Counted from the stretch's first letter, positions 35,419 to 44,991 are shown. The stretch: 64,000 nucleotides of DNA from Rhizobium sp. ICMP 5592 (GCF_009498525.1 NZ_QSNT01000004.1:376932-440931), one strand, 5' to 3'. Notes: generated from the sequence alone by a model not told the origin. Translations and numbers: made by a program.

Positions 35419-36978
35419 TCAGAACGAATTGACGATATCGCCACCCGTCCGCATTTGCTGGACCATCAGGTGCGCGTGGTAGTGCATGGCGCATTTGATG
35501 GCGTAGATTTGCAGGACGACAGGGGAGCGGCGGTGCAGCAGGAGCTTCCAGAGGCGCTGCCGATAGATATTGCGCAAGTCCGCTTCCGGCACCCGCCGCA
35601 TCAATCTCGTGAAGATGCCGACGGCTTCCAAGGCCCACATCACATTGAGGGCCACCAGGCGGACAGGATGACGACGTAAGTGCCGCAGGCGCGTCCGCTC
35701 CGGCTGGATACGGGCATCGAGGTAGAGCGCATCCAGCCGGTCGAAATAGGCGGCGGGCTGGTGAAGGTCGCTGAGCACGGAGAGATAGCCGTCGCGCAGG
35801 GTCTCACGACTGAGATTAAGCGGGATGACATTGGTGCCGTAGGCAGGGGGATCGGCGTGATCGAGCCGCCCCTCCTTTTCCAAGCGCGTATAAAGCGGTG
35901 TTTTCGGGATCGCGGCCAGCATGCCGATCATGGCGTTGACGATCCGCGCATCCTTGATGAAGACGCGCTGAGCCTCGAAGATCGTCGCGTCGTCGCTGTC
36001 GAAGCCAAGGATCATGCCGCACCAGACTTCCATGCCGGTTTGCTGGATCGCGTGGATCTTATCCAGCATCGTCCCGCCTTTTCTGAGGTTCTGCAGCTTC
36101 TTGGTCTCACGCAACGCCTCTTCGTTCGGCGTCTCGATGCCGACGAAGACGACGCGGATATTGGCGTCGACCATGAGCTGCATCAGCTCGGCATCGTCGG
36201 CAAGATCGATGGAGGCTTCCGTGAGGAACGTCATCGGATAATGGTGGCGCTCCTGCCAGGCGACGACCTCGCGCAGGACCTCCTTGATCGCCTTCTTGTT
36301 GCCGATGAGATTGTCGTCGACGATGAAGGCCGTATCCATCCCGACCGCCAGCAATGCCTCCATCTCGGCGATGATCTGCGCGCTGGTCTTGATCCGCGGC
36401 TTGCGCCCGAACACGACGATGATGTCGCAAAAGTCGCAGGTGAACGGACAGCCTCGCGAGAACTGGATGCTGCCGACCGCATAGTCATCCATCTTCAGAA
36501 GATCGAAGCGCGGAACCGGCACGGTGCTCATATCCGTCTTGCCGGACTGCTCGTAACGTTCGGCGTGACAGCCTTCCTTCCATTCGAGAAGGAATTGCGG
36601 CCAGGTTTCCTCTGCCTCACCGATGAATTTGACGTCGACAAGCCCGTCGAAATAATCCTCCTTCACCGTCACCCACGGTCCACCGACGACGATGAAGCAA
36701 TGACGCTCCCTGAGTTCGGTGAGGATTTCCGTCATCCGGAACCGCTGAACGATCATACCCGTCAGCGCGACGATATCAGCTTGAGCGCAAAGATCGTAGT
36801 CGATCGGCTCGACATTCTCGTCCACCAGCGTGACGGTATGCTCGGCGGGCGTCAGCGCCGCCAGAAGCGGGAGGCAGGCAACGGGAAGATTTGCCTTCAC
36901 GTCGAACAGCGGAAGCGCGTGCTCAAGCCCCCAATAGGAGGTTTCGAAGCGTGGATTGATGATTACGATATGCGCCAT
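35419..36978 (-). CDS. B12-binding radical SAM protein with DUF4070-like tail
   Basis: The 519-residue enzyme has an N-terminal cobalamin-binding-like domain (residues about 1-135, with VGGPWVTVKEDYF and FIGEAEETWP). The radical-SAM core holds the iron-sulfur motif Cys177-Cys181-Cys184 (GCPFTCDFC). A C-terminal region with IPKTPLYTRLEKEGRL recalls DUF4070. HpnP-type hopanoid C-2 methylases share this architecture, but there are no hopanoid genes nearby and many relatives are uncharacterised methylases. The usual DxHxxG B12 loop was not clearly found, so cobalamin binding is assumed from the family. Confidence 0.8.
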   Translation of the reverse strand: MAHIVIINPRFETSYWGLEHALPLFDVKANLPVACLPLLAALTPAEHTVTLVDENVEPIDYDLCAQADIVALTGMIVQRFRMTEILTELRERHCFIVVGGPWVTVKEDYFDGLVDVKFIGEAEETWPQFLLEWKEGCHAERYEQSGKTDMSTVPVPRFDLLKMDDYAVGSIQFSRGCPFTCDFCDIIVVFGRKPRIKTSAQIIAEMEALLAVGMDTAFIVDDNLIGNKKAIKEVLREVVAWQERHHYPMTFLTEASIDLADDAELMQLMVDANIRVVFVGIETPNEEALRETKKLQNLRKGGTMLDKIHAIQQTGMEVWCGMILGFDSDDATIFEAQRVFIKDARIVNAMIGMLAAIPKTPLYTRLEKEGRLDHADPPAYGTNVIPLNLSRETLRDGYLSVLSDLHQPAAYFDRLDALYLDARIQPERTRLRHLRRHPVRLVALNVMWALEAVGIFTRLMRRVPEADLRNIYRQRLWKLLLHRRSPVVLQIYAIKCAMHYHAHLMVQQMRTGGDIVNSF

Positions 36979-37273
36979 GAATTACACCGTCCCATGACCT
37001 AGAAGACCCTGATCGGCATTGCGAAGGCTGCATTTCAACGCAGTTACGGAGCCCCAAATCAAACGGGGCCTATGTTCGGTACTATCGCGCGAAGCATTAG
37101 CAGCCGTAGATGAGCCGAGGATTAAGTTCGAAGGGAGGTTGCGAACGGAGAATTGCGGCGTCGGAAATCTGTTTGTATTTCTTGCTTTGCACACCGTATC
37201 CGCCCTGCGTCATAAGGCGACAGGGTTACCTGATCATCGCCAAAGAGCGTACGGTTCATCGAACGAGAGCGAA

Positions 37274-37804
37274 ATGGGCATCCGGAACTATTTGATCGAA
37301 GGCGTTTCTGGAACTGGCAAGACCTCAGTCGCCACCGAACTACAGCAGCGCGGTTACCACGTCATCCACGGGGACCGTGAATTGGCTTATCAAGGCGATC
37401 CTGAGACGGGCGAACTGCTGGATGGCTCTGCGCATAGGCAGAACAATCTGGATGTGGCCTTTGTGCACAAGCACCACCTTTGGGATGTCGACAAAGTCAA
37501 ATCCCTGGTGGCCGATCGAAGCCACGCGATTTCCTTTTTCTGCGGCGGCTCAAGGAATTCCCATCACTTTATCGGTTTGTTTGATGGGGTTTTCGTTCTC
37601 GACGTCGATTTGGACACGTTGAAGAGGCGGCTTGCCAGCAGACCTGAAGACGAGTTTGGCGGAAAACCAGCCGAACGAGACGTGGTTGTGCGACTGCATG
37701 CAACGAAAGAAGACATTCCAAAGAACGCAACGACCATTGACGCCGCTGCGCCGCTCGCCTCCGTTGTCGACGATATTCTATCGACATGCGGAGAGCTCGG
37801 CTAA
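37274..37804 (+). CDS. P-loop kinase-like protein (AAA_18/adenylate-kinase type)
   Basis: The 176-residue protein begins with a kinase P-loop, EGVSGTGKTS (residues 9-18). It continues with VIHGDRELAY, a lid-like stretch with RRLASRPEDEFGG and a hydrophobic strand GVFVLDVDLDTL typical of small nucleoside or antibiotic kinases. No substrate motif is recognised. The ATG at 37274 is chosen because it places the P-loop at the usual distance from the N-terminus and has a GAGAG site; a longer frame upstream is non-coding in character. It is monocistronic. Confidence 0.7.
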   Translation: MGIRNYLIEGVSGTGKTSVATELQQRGYHVIHGDRELAYQGDPETGELLDGSAHRQNNLDVAFVHKHHLWDVDKVKSLVADRSHAISFFCGGSRNSHHFIGLFDGVFVLDVDLDTLKRRLASRPEDEFGGKPAERDVVVRLHATKEDIPKNATTIDAAAPLASVVDDILSTCGELG

Positions 37805-37975
37805 AGGCCGCCGCCGTAACTTTCGCAACAAATGAGAACACACCGCAAAAGACACTTGGGTATCATCGTCGGGCTATGTGCCGCACGAGAACCAAGGTTA
37901 GCGGTTGCGACCTGGCCAACTTCAAGCATCTCCCCAAGAGATTGCACATGTCAGGAACGGATAAAGGATATGCCA

Positions 37976-38356
37976 ATGAAGATCGCCTTCATCGCGCTGG
38001 GTATGACAGCAGTCATGACGATGGGCCTCATCACGCCCGCCGTTGCTCAAGTCGTTATCTATAACGATCAATCGCCGGATGGCGATTCCGACCAGAGCGA
38101 TGGCCAGACCGAGGCCAACTTTCTTCATGCGTGGAACCGCCATCACGACTCGTCCAACCGTTGGGGAGAGCCCCGCGGCAACTACGGCCCGAATGATGTC
38201 ATCCAGCTCCTGGAGAGACGCGGCTATAGAGTGAGAGACGTGAACGATGTGGGCGAGCGTTTTCTGGTCAAGGCTACGCGCGACGGCGACAATCTCCTGG
38301 TGAGCGTGTCCCGGAGAGGCGAAATCATGGGTGTCGTCCACGATCGCGAGTATTGA
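37976..38356 (+). CDS. Small periplasmic protein of unknown function (PepSY-like C-terminus)
   Basis: The 126-residue product has a clear signal peptide (IAFIALGMTAVMTMG..., cleavage after A-V-A-Q near residue 25). A polar Asp/Ser-rich linker follows, then a C-terminal region NDVIQLLERRGYRVRDVNDV and LVKATRDGDNLLVSVSRRG that resembles a PepSY-type fold. AAGGA lies 7 bp before ATG 37976; an ATG two codons earlier overlaps poorly. A 14-bp hairpin closes the gene. Confidence 0.7.
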   Translation: MKIAFIALGMTAVMTMGLITPAVAQVVIYNDQSPDGDSDQSDGQTEANFLHAWNRHHDSSNRWGEPRGNYGPNDVIQLLERRGYRVRDVNDVGERFLVKATRDGDNLLVSVSRRGEIMGVVHDREY

Positions 38357-38365
38357 CGCGGAGCA

Positions 38366-38405
38366 GGATCACAGCCGCCGCAAGGTGCTATGGCGGCTGT
38401 GATCC
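38366..38405. terminator. 14-bp perfect hairpin between convergent genes
   Basis: GGATCACAGCCGCC (38366-38379) and its exact reverse complement (38392-38405) flank a 12-base loop, between the small secreted protein gene and the convergent alpha-mannosidase gene. It has no U-tract in either direction but is well placed as a shared terminator. Confidence 0.6.
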
Positions 38406-38430
38406 CAAGCATGAAAAGCGAACCTAGCCG

Positions 38431-41400
38431 CTATCTCTTCTTTATCCTCCAGCTCCTGACCTCGAAGGGCAGGATATCCGGACCGGCATCACGCTTGGCG
38501 GGCTCTTCCATCAGATTGACGGCCTCGGCAACATGCCAGCCGCTTGCGGGCTCGATGCTCAATCCGCCACGCCGACCAGCCGGCTCGTAGACGCGCAACA
38601 CAAGCCCATCCCCCTCTTCCGCCGGCTTGACGGCAGACAGCGCGACCGGCGTGCCTGTGACGGTGACCGGAGCAAGCGTCATTGCCGCAAGATTGGCGGC
38701 CGTAGTCACGACCAGCGGCTGGTTCAGATCATCGGCCTCCTCGCGGACGCCGCCGGAATGCCACGCGCCGGCATGCGGCAGCAGCGCATAGGTAAATTGC
38801 TGCTCGCCCTCGTCCGCCAGCGGATCGGGATAGATCGGCCCACGCACCAGGCTGATACCAAGCACGTTGCCACGGACACTATGGCCGTATTTGGCATCAT
38901 TCAGCAGGGCAACGCCGAAATCCGGCTCGCTCAAATCGATGAAGCGATGGGCGACGGCTTCGAACATCGCCGCGTCCCAGCTCGTATTGGTGTGTGTCGG
39001 CCGGCTGACGACACCATAGGCGCATTCGAACGTCGCCGTGCGAGCTCGCACCGCGACCGGGTTAAGCGCCCGCAAGAAGGTGCGGCGGTCGTGCCAGTCG
39101 ATATGCGTCTCGATATCCAGTCGCCTGGCGTTGGCGGTCAGCACATAATGCTGCACGACGCTGGAATCACGGTAGCGGTGGACGACCTTGATTGCGGCCC
39201 GATGCGGACCGCTTTCGGCAAGCTCGATGCTTTCGGGCCGATCGAGCCGTATGCCCTTCTCCGCATAATCGGCGTCGATATCCCAGGCATCCCAATTGCG
39301 TGGCTTGTCGACGGGATAGATCCAGAGCTGGTTGGCGGGCTCGGCCAGCGCCTCACGGCCGGTGGCCTTGTGCACGAGGCTCAGGACCGCACCATCGGCT
39401 CCGATGACAGCGACCAGATGCTCGTTTTCCAGCCGGCTTGCGTCGGCGCGCAATCCGCCAGCCGGCTTCAATGCGGCACGGTCCAGCACCCGAACAGAGA
39501 ACGGCGCGACGATATCGCCGGTGGACAGAACCGTGCCATCCGAGAGCGTGGCGCGCAGAGGCCGGGCATCCAGCGACGGATTGGCGACGACCAGCGCATC
39601 CGCGATCCCACCCTTCGGCAGGACCGCAACGACAGCGTCCATGGCGTCCGTCTGAGCCGCCTTGGCATGATCGATAACGTCTGAAAGCTCGCGCTCGGCA
39701 TCCTGATAGACCTCGCGGATGCTCGATCCCGGCAGGATATCGTGGAACTCGTTCTTCAGCGTCACGCGCCAGTCCGCCTCGAGGCTCAGCGGAGCGGCAG
39801 CTCCCGCCATATGGGCGATCGAGCCCAGTGTTTCGGCGGTGATCAAGGCACGCTCCGCCCTGCGGTGCAGCCGCTTGACGCCGCTCTGGCTGGTCAGCGT
39901 CGCGCGATGCAGTTCGAGATAGATCTCGCCCGACCAGGCTGGAAGCTGCTTTTCCCTGGCCGTGAGGTGGGCGCTGGTGAAGAAATCGCCGACCTTGCCC
40001 CAGCGCGCCTTCGGGATGGCCGGGAAGTTGCGCAATTGCGCCTCGCGCTCCACCATCTCCGGTGTCACGCCGCCGCCGCCATCGCCGTAGCCCACCGCCA
40101 GAAGCGATGTGTCGTGCAGCGTCTTGGCGCGGAAGTTCTTCCAGGTGGGCAGGTAGCAATCCGGCCGCACGAAGCCGTTATACCCTTCCATGGGATTGTC
40201 GAAGACATGCGCCAGCACGCGGCTGCCGTCGAGCCCCTCCCACCAGAAGAGGTCATAGGGAAACTTGTTGGTCTCGCTCCAATTGACCTTGATGGTGAAG
40301 AAGCTCTCGATACCGCCCTGGCGCAGCAATTGTGGCAGGGCGCCGGAGAAGCCGAAGCAATCCGGCAACCAGCAGACCTTGTGCCGTGCGCCGAAGGTCT
40401 TCTCGAAATAACGCTGGCCATAAAGGATCTGCCGCACCAGGCTTTCACCTGTCGGCATGTTCGTGTCCGGCTCGACCCACATGCCGCCGATCACCTCCCA
40501 TGTGCCCGCAGCAACCTTCTCCTTGATGCGCGTCAGCAGAGCCGGATCGTCGGCTTCCATCTGCGCATAATAATGCGCCGTCGACTGGTTGAAGCGGAAA
40601 TCGGGCGAGCGCTCCATCAGCGACAAAGCGGTGTGGAAGGTGCGCCGCATCTTGCGGCGCGTCTCGTCATAGGGCCATAGCCAGGCAAGATCGATATGGG
40701 CATGGCCGGTCAGCAGCAACTCGCCATTCTGCGGATAACGCTCCTGCAACGCCTTGAGGCCAGCAACCAGCGCATCGTGGGCGGCGACTACGGTGGCACG
40801 CTCTCCCTCGGACAGTCCTGCCGGACTTTCGGCAAGTTCCGGCAATTGCCAGATCTTCTGTTGCAGCTCGGCATTCGCCGTACGTGCGATGTAGGAAGTC
40901 GTCGCGGATGGCCAATCGAGGTTGCGCAAGGCCGTCTCGGCAGCATCGAGCATATGCGGCACGACTTCATGATCCCCAAGTGCTTCGATAGCCTCAACAA
41001 TCTGCCGCAGCAGCAGATGCAGCCTGTGCACCGGAAGGTCGATCCAGCCAAGCTGCGCCCGGTTCAGCTTTGGCTGCCGGTTCTGTTCGCCGAACGGGAA
41101 GCGGGCAACGCTGTCGGTCACAATCGAGAAACTGCGGCCTTTCAGCGGAAACTCCTGGTGATAGGGATCAAGACCGAAACTCTCGCTCTCTCCATCCGCA
41201 AAGGCCAACGTGATCAGGCTCTCGCCGCCAAGATCGAGCTGCAGCCGCGTCTCCTCCAGCGGCCAGTCGGCAGGCACCGTCGCCTTCGAGGCAAAATGCA
41301 CCACGCCGTTGCGATGCGGCCAGGCCTGGCCGATGGCGATTTCCGTGCCTTCAAAGGTCCAGTTGTCGATAGCGAGTGCCATACGCACGCGCCAATGGCT

Positions 41401-41457
41401 GAGTTCGGCGGTACGGACCTTGAGACGGTCTAGGCGCTGGGCAGTAGTGAGCGGCAT
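38431..41457 (-). CDS. Alpha-mannosidase (glycoside hydrolase family 38)
   Basis: The 1008-residue enzyme has the zinc-site motif GHAHIDLAWLWP (His254, Asp256) and the catalytic nucleophile Asp366 in WLPDCFGFSGALPQ. Further GH38 blocks are GGMWVEPDTNMPTGESL, and later FHDILPGSS and HIDWHDRRTFL. It resembles the cytosolic class II bacterial and yeast Ams1-type enzymes that trim alpha-linked mannose from small oligosaccharides. No signal peptide is seen. The start at 41457 has an AGGACA site. No transporter is adjacent on the 3' side, and the MFS gene upstream is unrelated by type. Confidence 0.92.
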   Translation of the reverse strand: MPLTTAQRLDRLKVRTAELSHWRVRMALAIDNWTFEGTEIAIGQAWPHRNGVVHFASKATVPADWPLEETRLQLDLGGESLITLAFADGESESFGLDPYHQEFPLKGRSFSIVTDSVARFPFGEQNRQPKLNRAQLGWIDLPVHRLHLLLRQIVEAIEALGDHEVVPHMLDAAETALRNLDWPSATTSYIARTANAELQQKIWQLPELAESPAGLSEGERATVVAAHDALVAGLKALQERYPQNGELLLTGHAHIDLAWLWPYDETRRKMRRTFHTALSLMERSPDFRFNQSTAHYYAQMEADDPALLTRIKEKVAAGTWEVIGGMWVEPDTNMPTGESLVRQILYGQRYFEKTFGARHKVCWLPDCFGFSGALPQLLRQGGIESFFTIKVNWSETNKFPYDLFWWEGLDGSRVLAHVFDNPMEGYNGFVRPDCYLPTWKNFRAKTLHDTSLLAVGYGDGGGGVTPEMVEREAQLRNFPAIPKARWGKVGDFFTSAHLTAREKQLPAWSGEIYLELHRATLTSQSGVKRLHRRAERALITAETLGSIAHMAGAAAPLSLEADWRVTLKNEFHDILPGSSIREVYQDAERELSDVIDHAKAAQTDAMDAVVAVLPKGGIADALVVANPSLDARPLRATLSDGTVLSTGDIVAPFSVRVLDRAALKPAGGLRADASRLENEHLVAVIGADGAVLSLVHKATGREALAEPANQLWIYPVDKPRNWDAWDIDADYAEKGIRLDRPESIELAESGPHRAAIKVVHRYRDSSVVQHYVLTANARRLDIETHIDWHDRRTFLRALNPVAVRARTATFECAYGVVSRPTHTNTSWDAAMFEAVAHRFIDLSEPDFGVALLNDAKYGHSVRGNVLGISLVRGPIYPDPLADEGEQQFTYALLPHAGAWHSGGVREEADDLNQPLVVTTAANLAAMTLAPVTVTGTPVALSAVKPAEEGDGLVLRVYEPAGRRGGLSIEPASGWHVAEAVNLMEEPAKRDAGPDILPFEVRSWRIKKR

Positions 41458-41563
41458 GGCATGTCCTACATGGTTGTATCAAGCCGAGACCGCACGGCGG
41501 CCGTGGCGTCGAGAATGAGACATTGCAAGGCAAGAAGGGTGGGAATGGCCGTCCCGGTCGGGA

Positions 41564-41647
41564 TCAGGCGAGCGTAAGCGGCAAAGGCGAATGGAGAGAG
41601 CCGATGGGATTGCACTCCTCGTCCACGGCCTTGATGGTAATGCTCAT
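41564..41647 (-). CDS. Possible 27-residue peptide upstream of the alpha-mannosidase gene
   Basis: A short frame reading MSITIKAVDEECNPIG and ending LPLTLA is preceded, 8 bp before the ATG, by an exceptionally strong GGAGGAGGAGA site. It lies 106 bp upstream of the GH38 gene in the same direction. It may be a leader peptide or the start of a decayed gene. Confidence 0.3.
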   Translation of the reverse strand: MSITIKAVDEECNPIGSLHSPLPLTLA

Positions 41648-41822
41648 TCGACGGTCTCCTCCTCCTGCATGAAGCAGGCATAGACTATGGCGAAGACCTG
41701 CCCGATGACCAGTCTCAAAATGGAGGTAAAATTTTAGACTTGGCGATCTGCGCAGAACGGTCAGAGGCTATAGCTGCGTCGACCTCGATCTGTCGAGAGG
41801 CTAGCCGCGCACGGAAATGATC

Positions 41823-41843
41823 GGCGGGGCAGCAAGCCCCGCC
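41823..41843 (-). terminator. Hairpin after the Fsr-like MFS gene
   Basis: GGCGGGGC pairs with GCCCCGCC (41823-41830 and 41836-41843) with a 5-base loop, 8 bp beyond the stop of the MFS gene. A strong U-tract is absent. Confidence 0.55.
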
Positions 41844-41851
41844 ACCATTGT

Positions 41852-43048
41852 TCAATGCCTCGGTATGCGCGGCAGGAAGATCGTGAACAGGCCGAGCAGC
41901 GGCAGATACGAGCAGAGGGTGTAGACGAAGGGGATGCCGTGCGTGTCGGCGAAATCGCCGAGCAACGCCGCACCCAGCCCGCCAGCCCCAAACGCGAAGC
42001 CGAAGAAGATGCCGCCGATCAGCCCGACCCGACCCGGGATCAGTTCCTGGGCAAAAACCACGATCGCCGGGAACGCCGAGGCCAGCACCAATCCGATCAC
42101 CACTGTCAGCACGCAGGTCCAGAACAGGTTCGCATAGGGCATCATCAGCGCGAACGGAATGACGCCGAGGATCGAGAACCAGATCACGAAGCGTGCTCCG
42201 AAACGGTCTCCAACCGGGCCACCCATGATCGTTCCCGCCGCAACGGACCCCAAGAAAAGGAACAGCATCAGCTGTGCGTCGCGCACGTCGAGATGGAACT
42301 TGTCGATGACGTAGAAGGTGAAATAGCTGGATATGCTCGCCATGTAGACGTTCTTCGTCGCCGTCAGCAGGATCAGGATCGCCAACGCCCATATGGCCTT
42401 GTTGCGCGCGATTGGCAAAGCGCGGCTGGCCGCCGGACGTGCTGCATGCTCACGCCGATGATTGACATACCAGGTGCCGACCCAGCTCAGGACGACAAAG
42501 CCGACGACCGCCAGGACCGACAGCCAGGCCACGCTCGACTGGCCGTGCTGGAGCACGAAGAAGGCGGCGATCAGCGGCCCGATGGCCGACCCGGCATTGC
42601 CGCCGAGCTGGAAGAGCGATTGCGCCAGGCCATGACGTCCGCCGGAGGCCAGCCGCGCCACGCGCGAGGCTTCCGGATGAAACACCGCCGAGCCGAAACC
42701 AATGAGGCTGGCGGCAACCAGCAGCATGCCGAAACTGCCGGCATGACCCAACATGATCAGCCCCAGGAAGGTGCTGATCATGCCGACCGGCAGAGAATAA
42801 GGCATCGGCCATTTGTCGGTGACGATACCCACGACAGGTTGCAGCAGCGACGCCGTGATCTGGAACATCATGGTCAGCAGCCCGATCTGGACGAAATCGA
42901 GCGCATAGTTTTCCCGGAACATCGGATAGAGCGACGTCAGCAGCGATTGCATGATGTCGTTCAGAAGGTGGCATCCACTGACCGCCACTACGATCGATAT
43001 TGTCGTCTTCTGAAAACGGGCCGGCGTGCCGGAAAATGCCGCAACCAT
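41852..43048 (-). CDS. fsr: MFS transporter, fosmidomycin-resistance (Fsr) family
   Basis: The 398-residue protein has 12 membrane helices and characteristic Fsr blocks: CHLLNDIMQSLLTSLYPMF in helix 1, LQPVVGIVTDKWPMPYSLP at the first loop, AVFHPEASRVAR and QSLFQLGGNAGSAIGPL in helices 4-5. The family exports fosmidomycin and other small molecules; the natural substrate in soil bacteria is unknown. AGGAAGG precedes the ATG. It is divergent from an AraC-type regulator 120 bp away, which probably controls it. Confidence 0.88.
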   Translation of the reverse strand: MVAAFSGTPARFQKTTISIVVAVSGCHLLNDIMQSLLTSLYPMFRENYALDFVQIGLLTMMFQITASLLQPVVGIVTDKWPMPYSLPVGMISTFLGLIMLGHAGSFGMLLVAASLIGFGSAVFHPEASRVARLASGGRHGLAQSLFQLGGNAGSAIGPLIAAFFVLQHGQSSVAWLSVLAVVGFVVLSWVGTWYVNHRREHAARPAASRALPIARNKAIWALAILILLTATKNVYMASISSYFTFYVIDKFHLDVRDAQLMLFLFLGSVAAGTIMGGPVGDRFGARFVIWFSILGVIPFALMMPYANLFWTCVLTVVIGLVLASAFPAIVVFAQELIPGRVGLIGGIFFGFAFGAGGLGAALLGDFADTHGIPFVYTLCSYLPLLGLFTIFLPRIPRH

Positions 43049-43168
43049 TGAGGTTTCCTTCCTGAGCCGGCCGATTCTTTTCAGCCGTGCTGTTTAATTA
43101 GCCTTGTACACGGCTTGCGGGTGACCTTCTTTCGTGTTTTGGTCCACTTCTTTCGCGATCGGGCCAAA

Positions 43169-43999
43169 ATGGAAAAGCTCTCTCAACAATTGCTGGCAAC
43201 CGTCGATAACAGCCATGAGCAAAACATGCACTGGACGGAGGCATCGAATGCGGATGTGCTCGTCCACAGCTCAGAGCCGCGGCAGGGCTATACCGTGCCG
43301 TGGCATCATCATCGTCGCTCGCAGTTGCTCTGCGTTTTCGCCGGTGTCATCTTGATCCTCACGACCCGCGGCCGGTGGATGGTGCCACCCGGCCACGCCT
43401 TGTTCATTCCCGCCGGCCTGGAACATTCCGTCGAGATGCTGAGCGATGTCAGTATGAAATCGGTCTATGTGATGCCGCACGATCCTACACCGCCGGACGA
43501 AGCACCCCGGGTCGTCGAGGTGACGGATCTCGCGCGCAGCTTGCTGCTCGAAGCCATTCGGCTGCGGGAGGCGCCGATCGGAAATCGCAAGGCCGAACTG
43601 GTCCTTTCCCTCCTCCTCGAAGAAATTTCGACGCTCGAGGACCGCCCGCTCGGCCTGCCCTTCCCATCCGACCGGCGGCTGGCGGCACTCTGCCGTGCCT
43701 ATCTGGCAAACCCGACGCCGAATGCCCGTCTGGATGACTGGGCCGAGAAGCTGGCAATGAGCCGCCGGACTTTCACCCGGCAATTCCGCAAGGAAACCGG
43801 CATCAGCTTCACAACCTGGCGGCAGCAGGCAAGCGTTTTCGCCTGCTTGCCGCAACTTGCCGAGGGACAACCGGTCACCAACGTTGCGCTGGAAGCCGGT
43901 TATGAAAGCGCCGCCGCCTTCACCACCATGTTCCGTCGCATGCTCGGAACCTCGCCACGCACCTATATGGTCAATCGCTGGTCATTCGACCGGCCTTGA
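43169..43999 (+). CDS. AraC family regulator with N-terminal cupin domain
   Basis: The 276-residue protein has an N-terminal cupin-like sensor (VPWHHHRRSQLLCVFAG and MVPPGHALFIPAGLEHS). The C-terminal AraC DNA-binding domain contains LDDWAEKLAMSRRTFTRQFR, GISFTTWRQQ and the second helix-turn-helix VTNVALEAGYESAAAFTTMF. This architecture is the YpdC/NimR-like type often paired with an MFS exporter. The ATG at 43169 is chosen over a GTG 18 codons upstream because the cupin domain then starts at the normal distance, though neither has a strong ribosome site. The divergent fsr gene is its likely target. Confidence 0.85.
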   Translation: MEKLSQQLLATVDNSHEQNMHWTEASNADVLVHSSEPRQGYTVPWHHHRRSQLLCVFAGVILILTTRGRWMVPPGHALFIPAGLEHSVEMLSDVSMKSVYVMPHDPTPPDEAPRVVEVTDLARSLLLEAIRLREAPIGNRKAELVLSLLLEEISTLEDRPLGLPFPSDRRLAALCRAYLANPTPNARLDDWAEKLAMSRRTFTRQFRKETGISFTTWRQQASVFACLPQLAEGQPVTNVALEAGYESAAAFTTMFRRMLGTSPRTYMVNRWSFDRP

Positions 44000-44074
44000 A
44001 TATCGCGAGACCCATCTCGCGATCGGATGACTGACATTGTTCGCTTAAAGGGAATAACGCGGATGAAAAGCAAA

Positions 44075-44104
44075 GGGCGCTCGACCCATGACTGGGGAGC
44101 GCCC
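44075..44104 (+). terminator. Hairpin downstream of the AraC gene
   Basis: GGGCGCTC (44075-44082) and GAGCGCCC (44097-44104) form an 8-bp stem 75 bp after the AraC stop. It has no run of T, so termination here is plausible but not certain. The rest of 44000-44235 shows no gene. Confidence 0.45.
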
Positions 44105-44235
44105 TCGCTGTTACCCTGGACAGCAGACACCGGCTCGGCCTCGAAAGGTCGGCCCGGCAGGCTATCGATACAGGTGATGGTGCGCAGATAATACAGCATC
44201 ACGCCGATTGCAAGGGGCAGACTGAAGAAAGCCCT

Positions 44236-44991
44236 TTACCATCGGCGGCTTCGGCGAGAGGTCTGCGACGCCTCGCGACGATCGCCGTGAAAATAGGCTC
44301 CGCCCGTTCGCGCCAGTTCCGCATCGGCAAACTCGATCAGTTGTTTCACGTCTCCCGCCAGGGCAAGCGCAAAGCTTCGATCGAAGCCATCGAACAGCTC
44401 TTCGTCGAATGCTCTTAGAAGCCGCGGAATCCATTTTCCCTTGCCCGACCATCGGCCACGGGTCAGCAGCATCAGATCGGCGAGCGGCTGGTATAGCTGC
44501 GCCGTGATCGCCCGCATGTCCTCGACACCTCGCTCGTCCATGAGATCGCCGAGCGTATCTGTAATCTGATATCGCAGCGCGTCCAGCTTCATAACAGAGA
44601 GCGGCGGAGCCCCCTGATCAAGCAACGTCTGGGCATGCGCCTGACACGCTTTGGCCTGCTCCACATCCCGACCCACTATATGGCCAGAGGCCACCATATG
44701 GATGATGATTGGGTAGCCGAGCGCCATGTCATTTTCAAAGAACCAGCTCAGCGTTTCCGGGTCGTGAACGAATGCCTCAAAAGGAAGATGGTCCTCCACG
44801 AAAGACTCGCGCCATGCCGTATCAAGCTTGTCGAAGACCACAACCAGATCGATATCGGATGTGCTTTTCCCTTCGCCGCGCATGATCGATCCGGCAGCGA
44901 AGGCGAATGCGTAACCGGCAAAACGCCTGAAGAGGACATCCTCTGCCCTCTTCAACGCTTCGGACGTAGCAATTGTCACGTTGTTCTTCAT
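44236..44991 (-). CDS. Nucleotidyltransferase-domain protein
   Basis: The 251-residue protein carries the minimal nucleotidyltransferase signature: FAAGSIMRGEGKSTSDIDLVVV (Gly34-Ser35, then Asp46 and Asp48 as metal ligands). It is longer than MNT-type antitoxins and lacks a HEPN partner next door, so it more likely belongs to a stand-alone aminoglycoside-nucleotidyltransferase-like group. The ATG at 44991 is selected since it follows an AAAGGC site; 12 extra residues would be added from 45027. It is divergent from ahpC, with a 215-bp gap that holds the OxyR site. Confidence 0.75.
   Translation of the reverse strand: MKNNVTIATSEALKRAEDVLFRRFAGYAFAFAAGSIMRGEGKSTSDIDLVVVFDKLDTAWRESFVEDHLPFEAFVHDPETLSWFFENDMALGYPIIIHMVASGHIVGRDVEQAKACQAHAQTLLDQGAPPLSVMKLDALRYQITDTLGDLMDERGVEDMRAITAQLYQPLADLMLLTRGRWSGKGKWIPRLLRAFDEELFDGFDRSFALALAGDVKQLIEFADAELARTGGAYFHGDRREASQTSRRSRRW

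Noticed and set aside
41855..43051. A 398-codon plus-strand frame exactly opposite the Fsr-like gene
   Set aside because: Composition is extremely polar (Arg/His/Gln/Asp), the mirror image of a membrane-protein gene, and the minus-strand Fsr motifs are unambiguous.
44236..44991. Possible MNT/HEPN toxin-antitoxin pair
   Set aside because: The protein has the nucleotidyltransferase motif but is too long for an MNT antitoxin, and no HEPN gene lies next to it.
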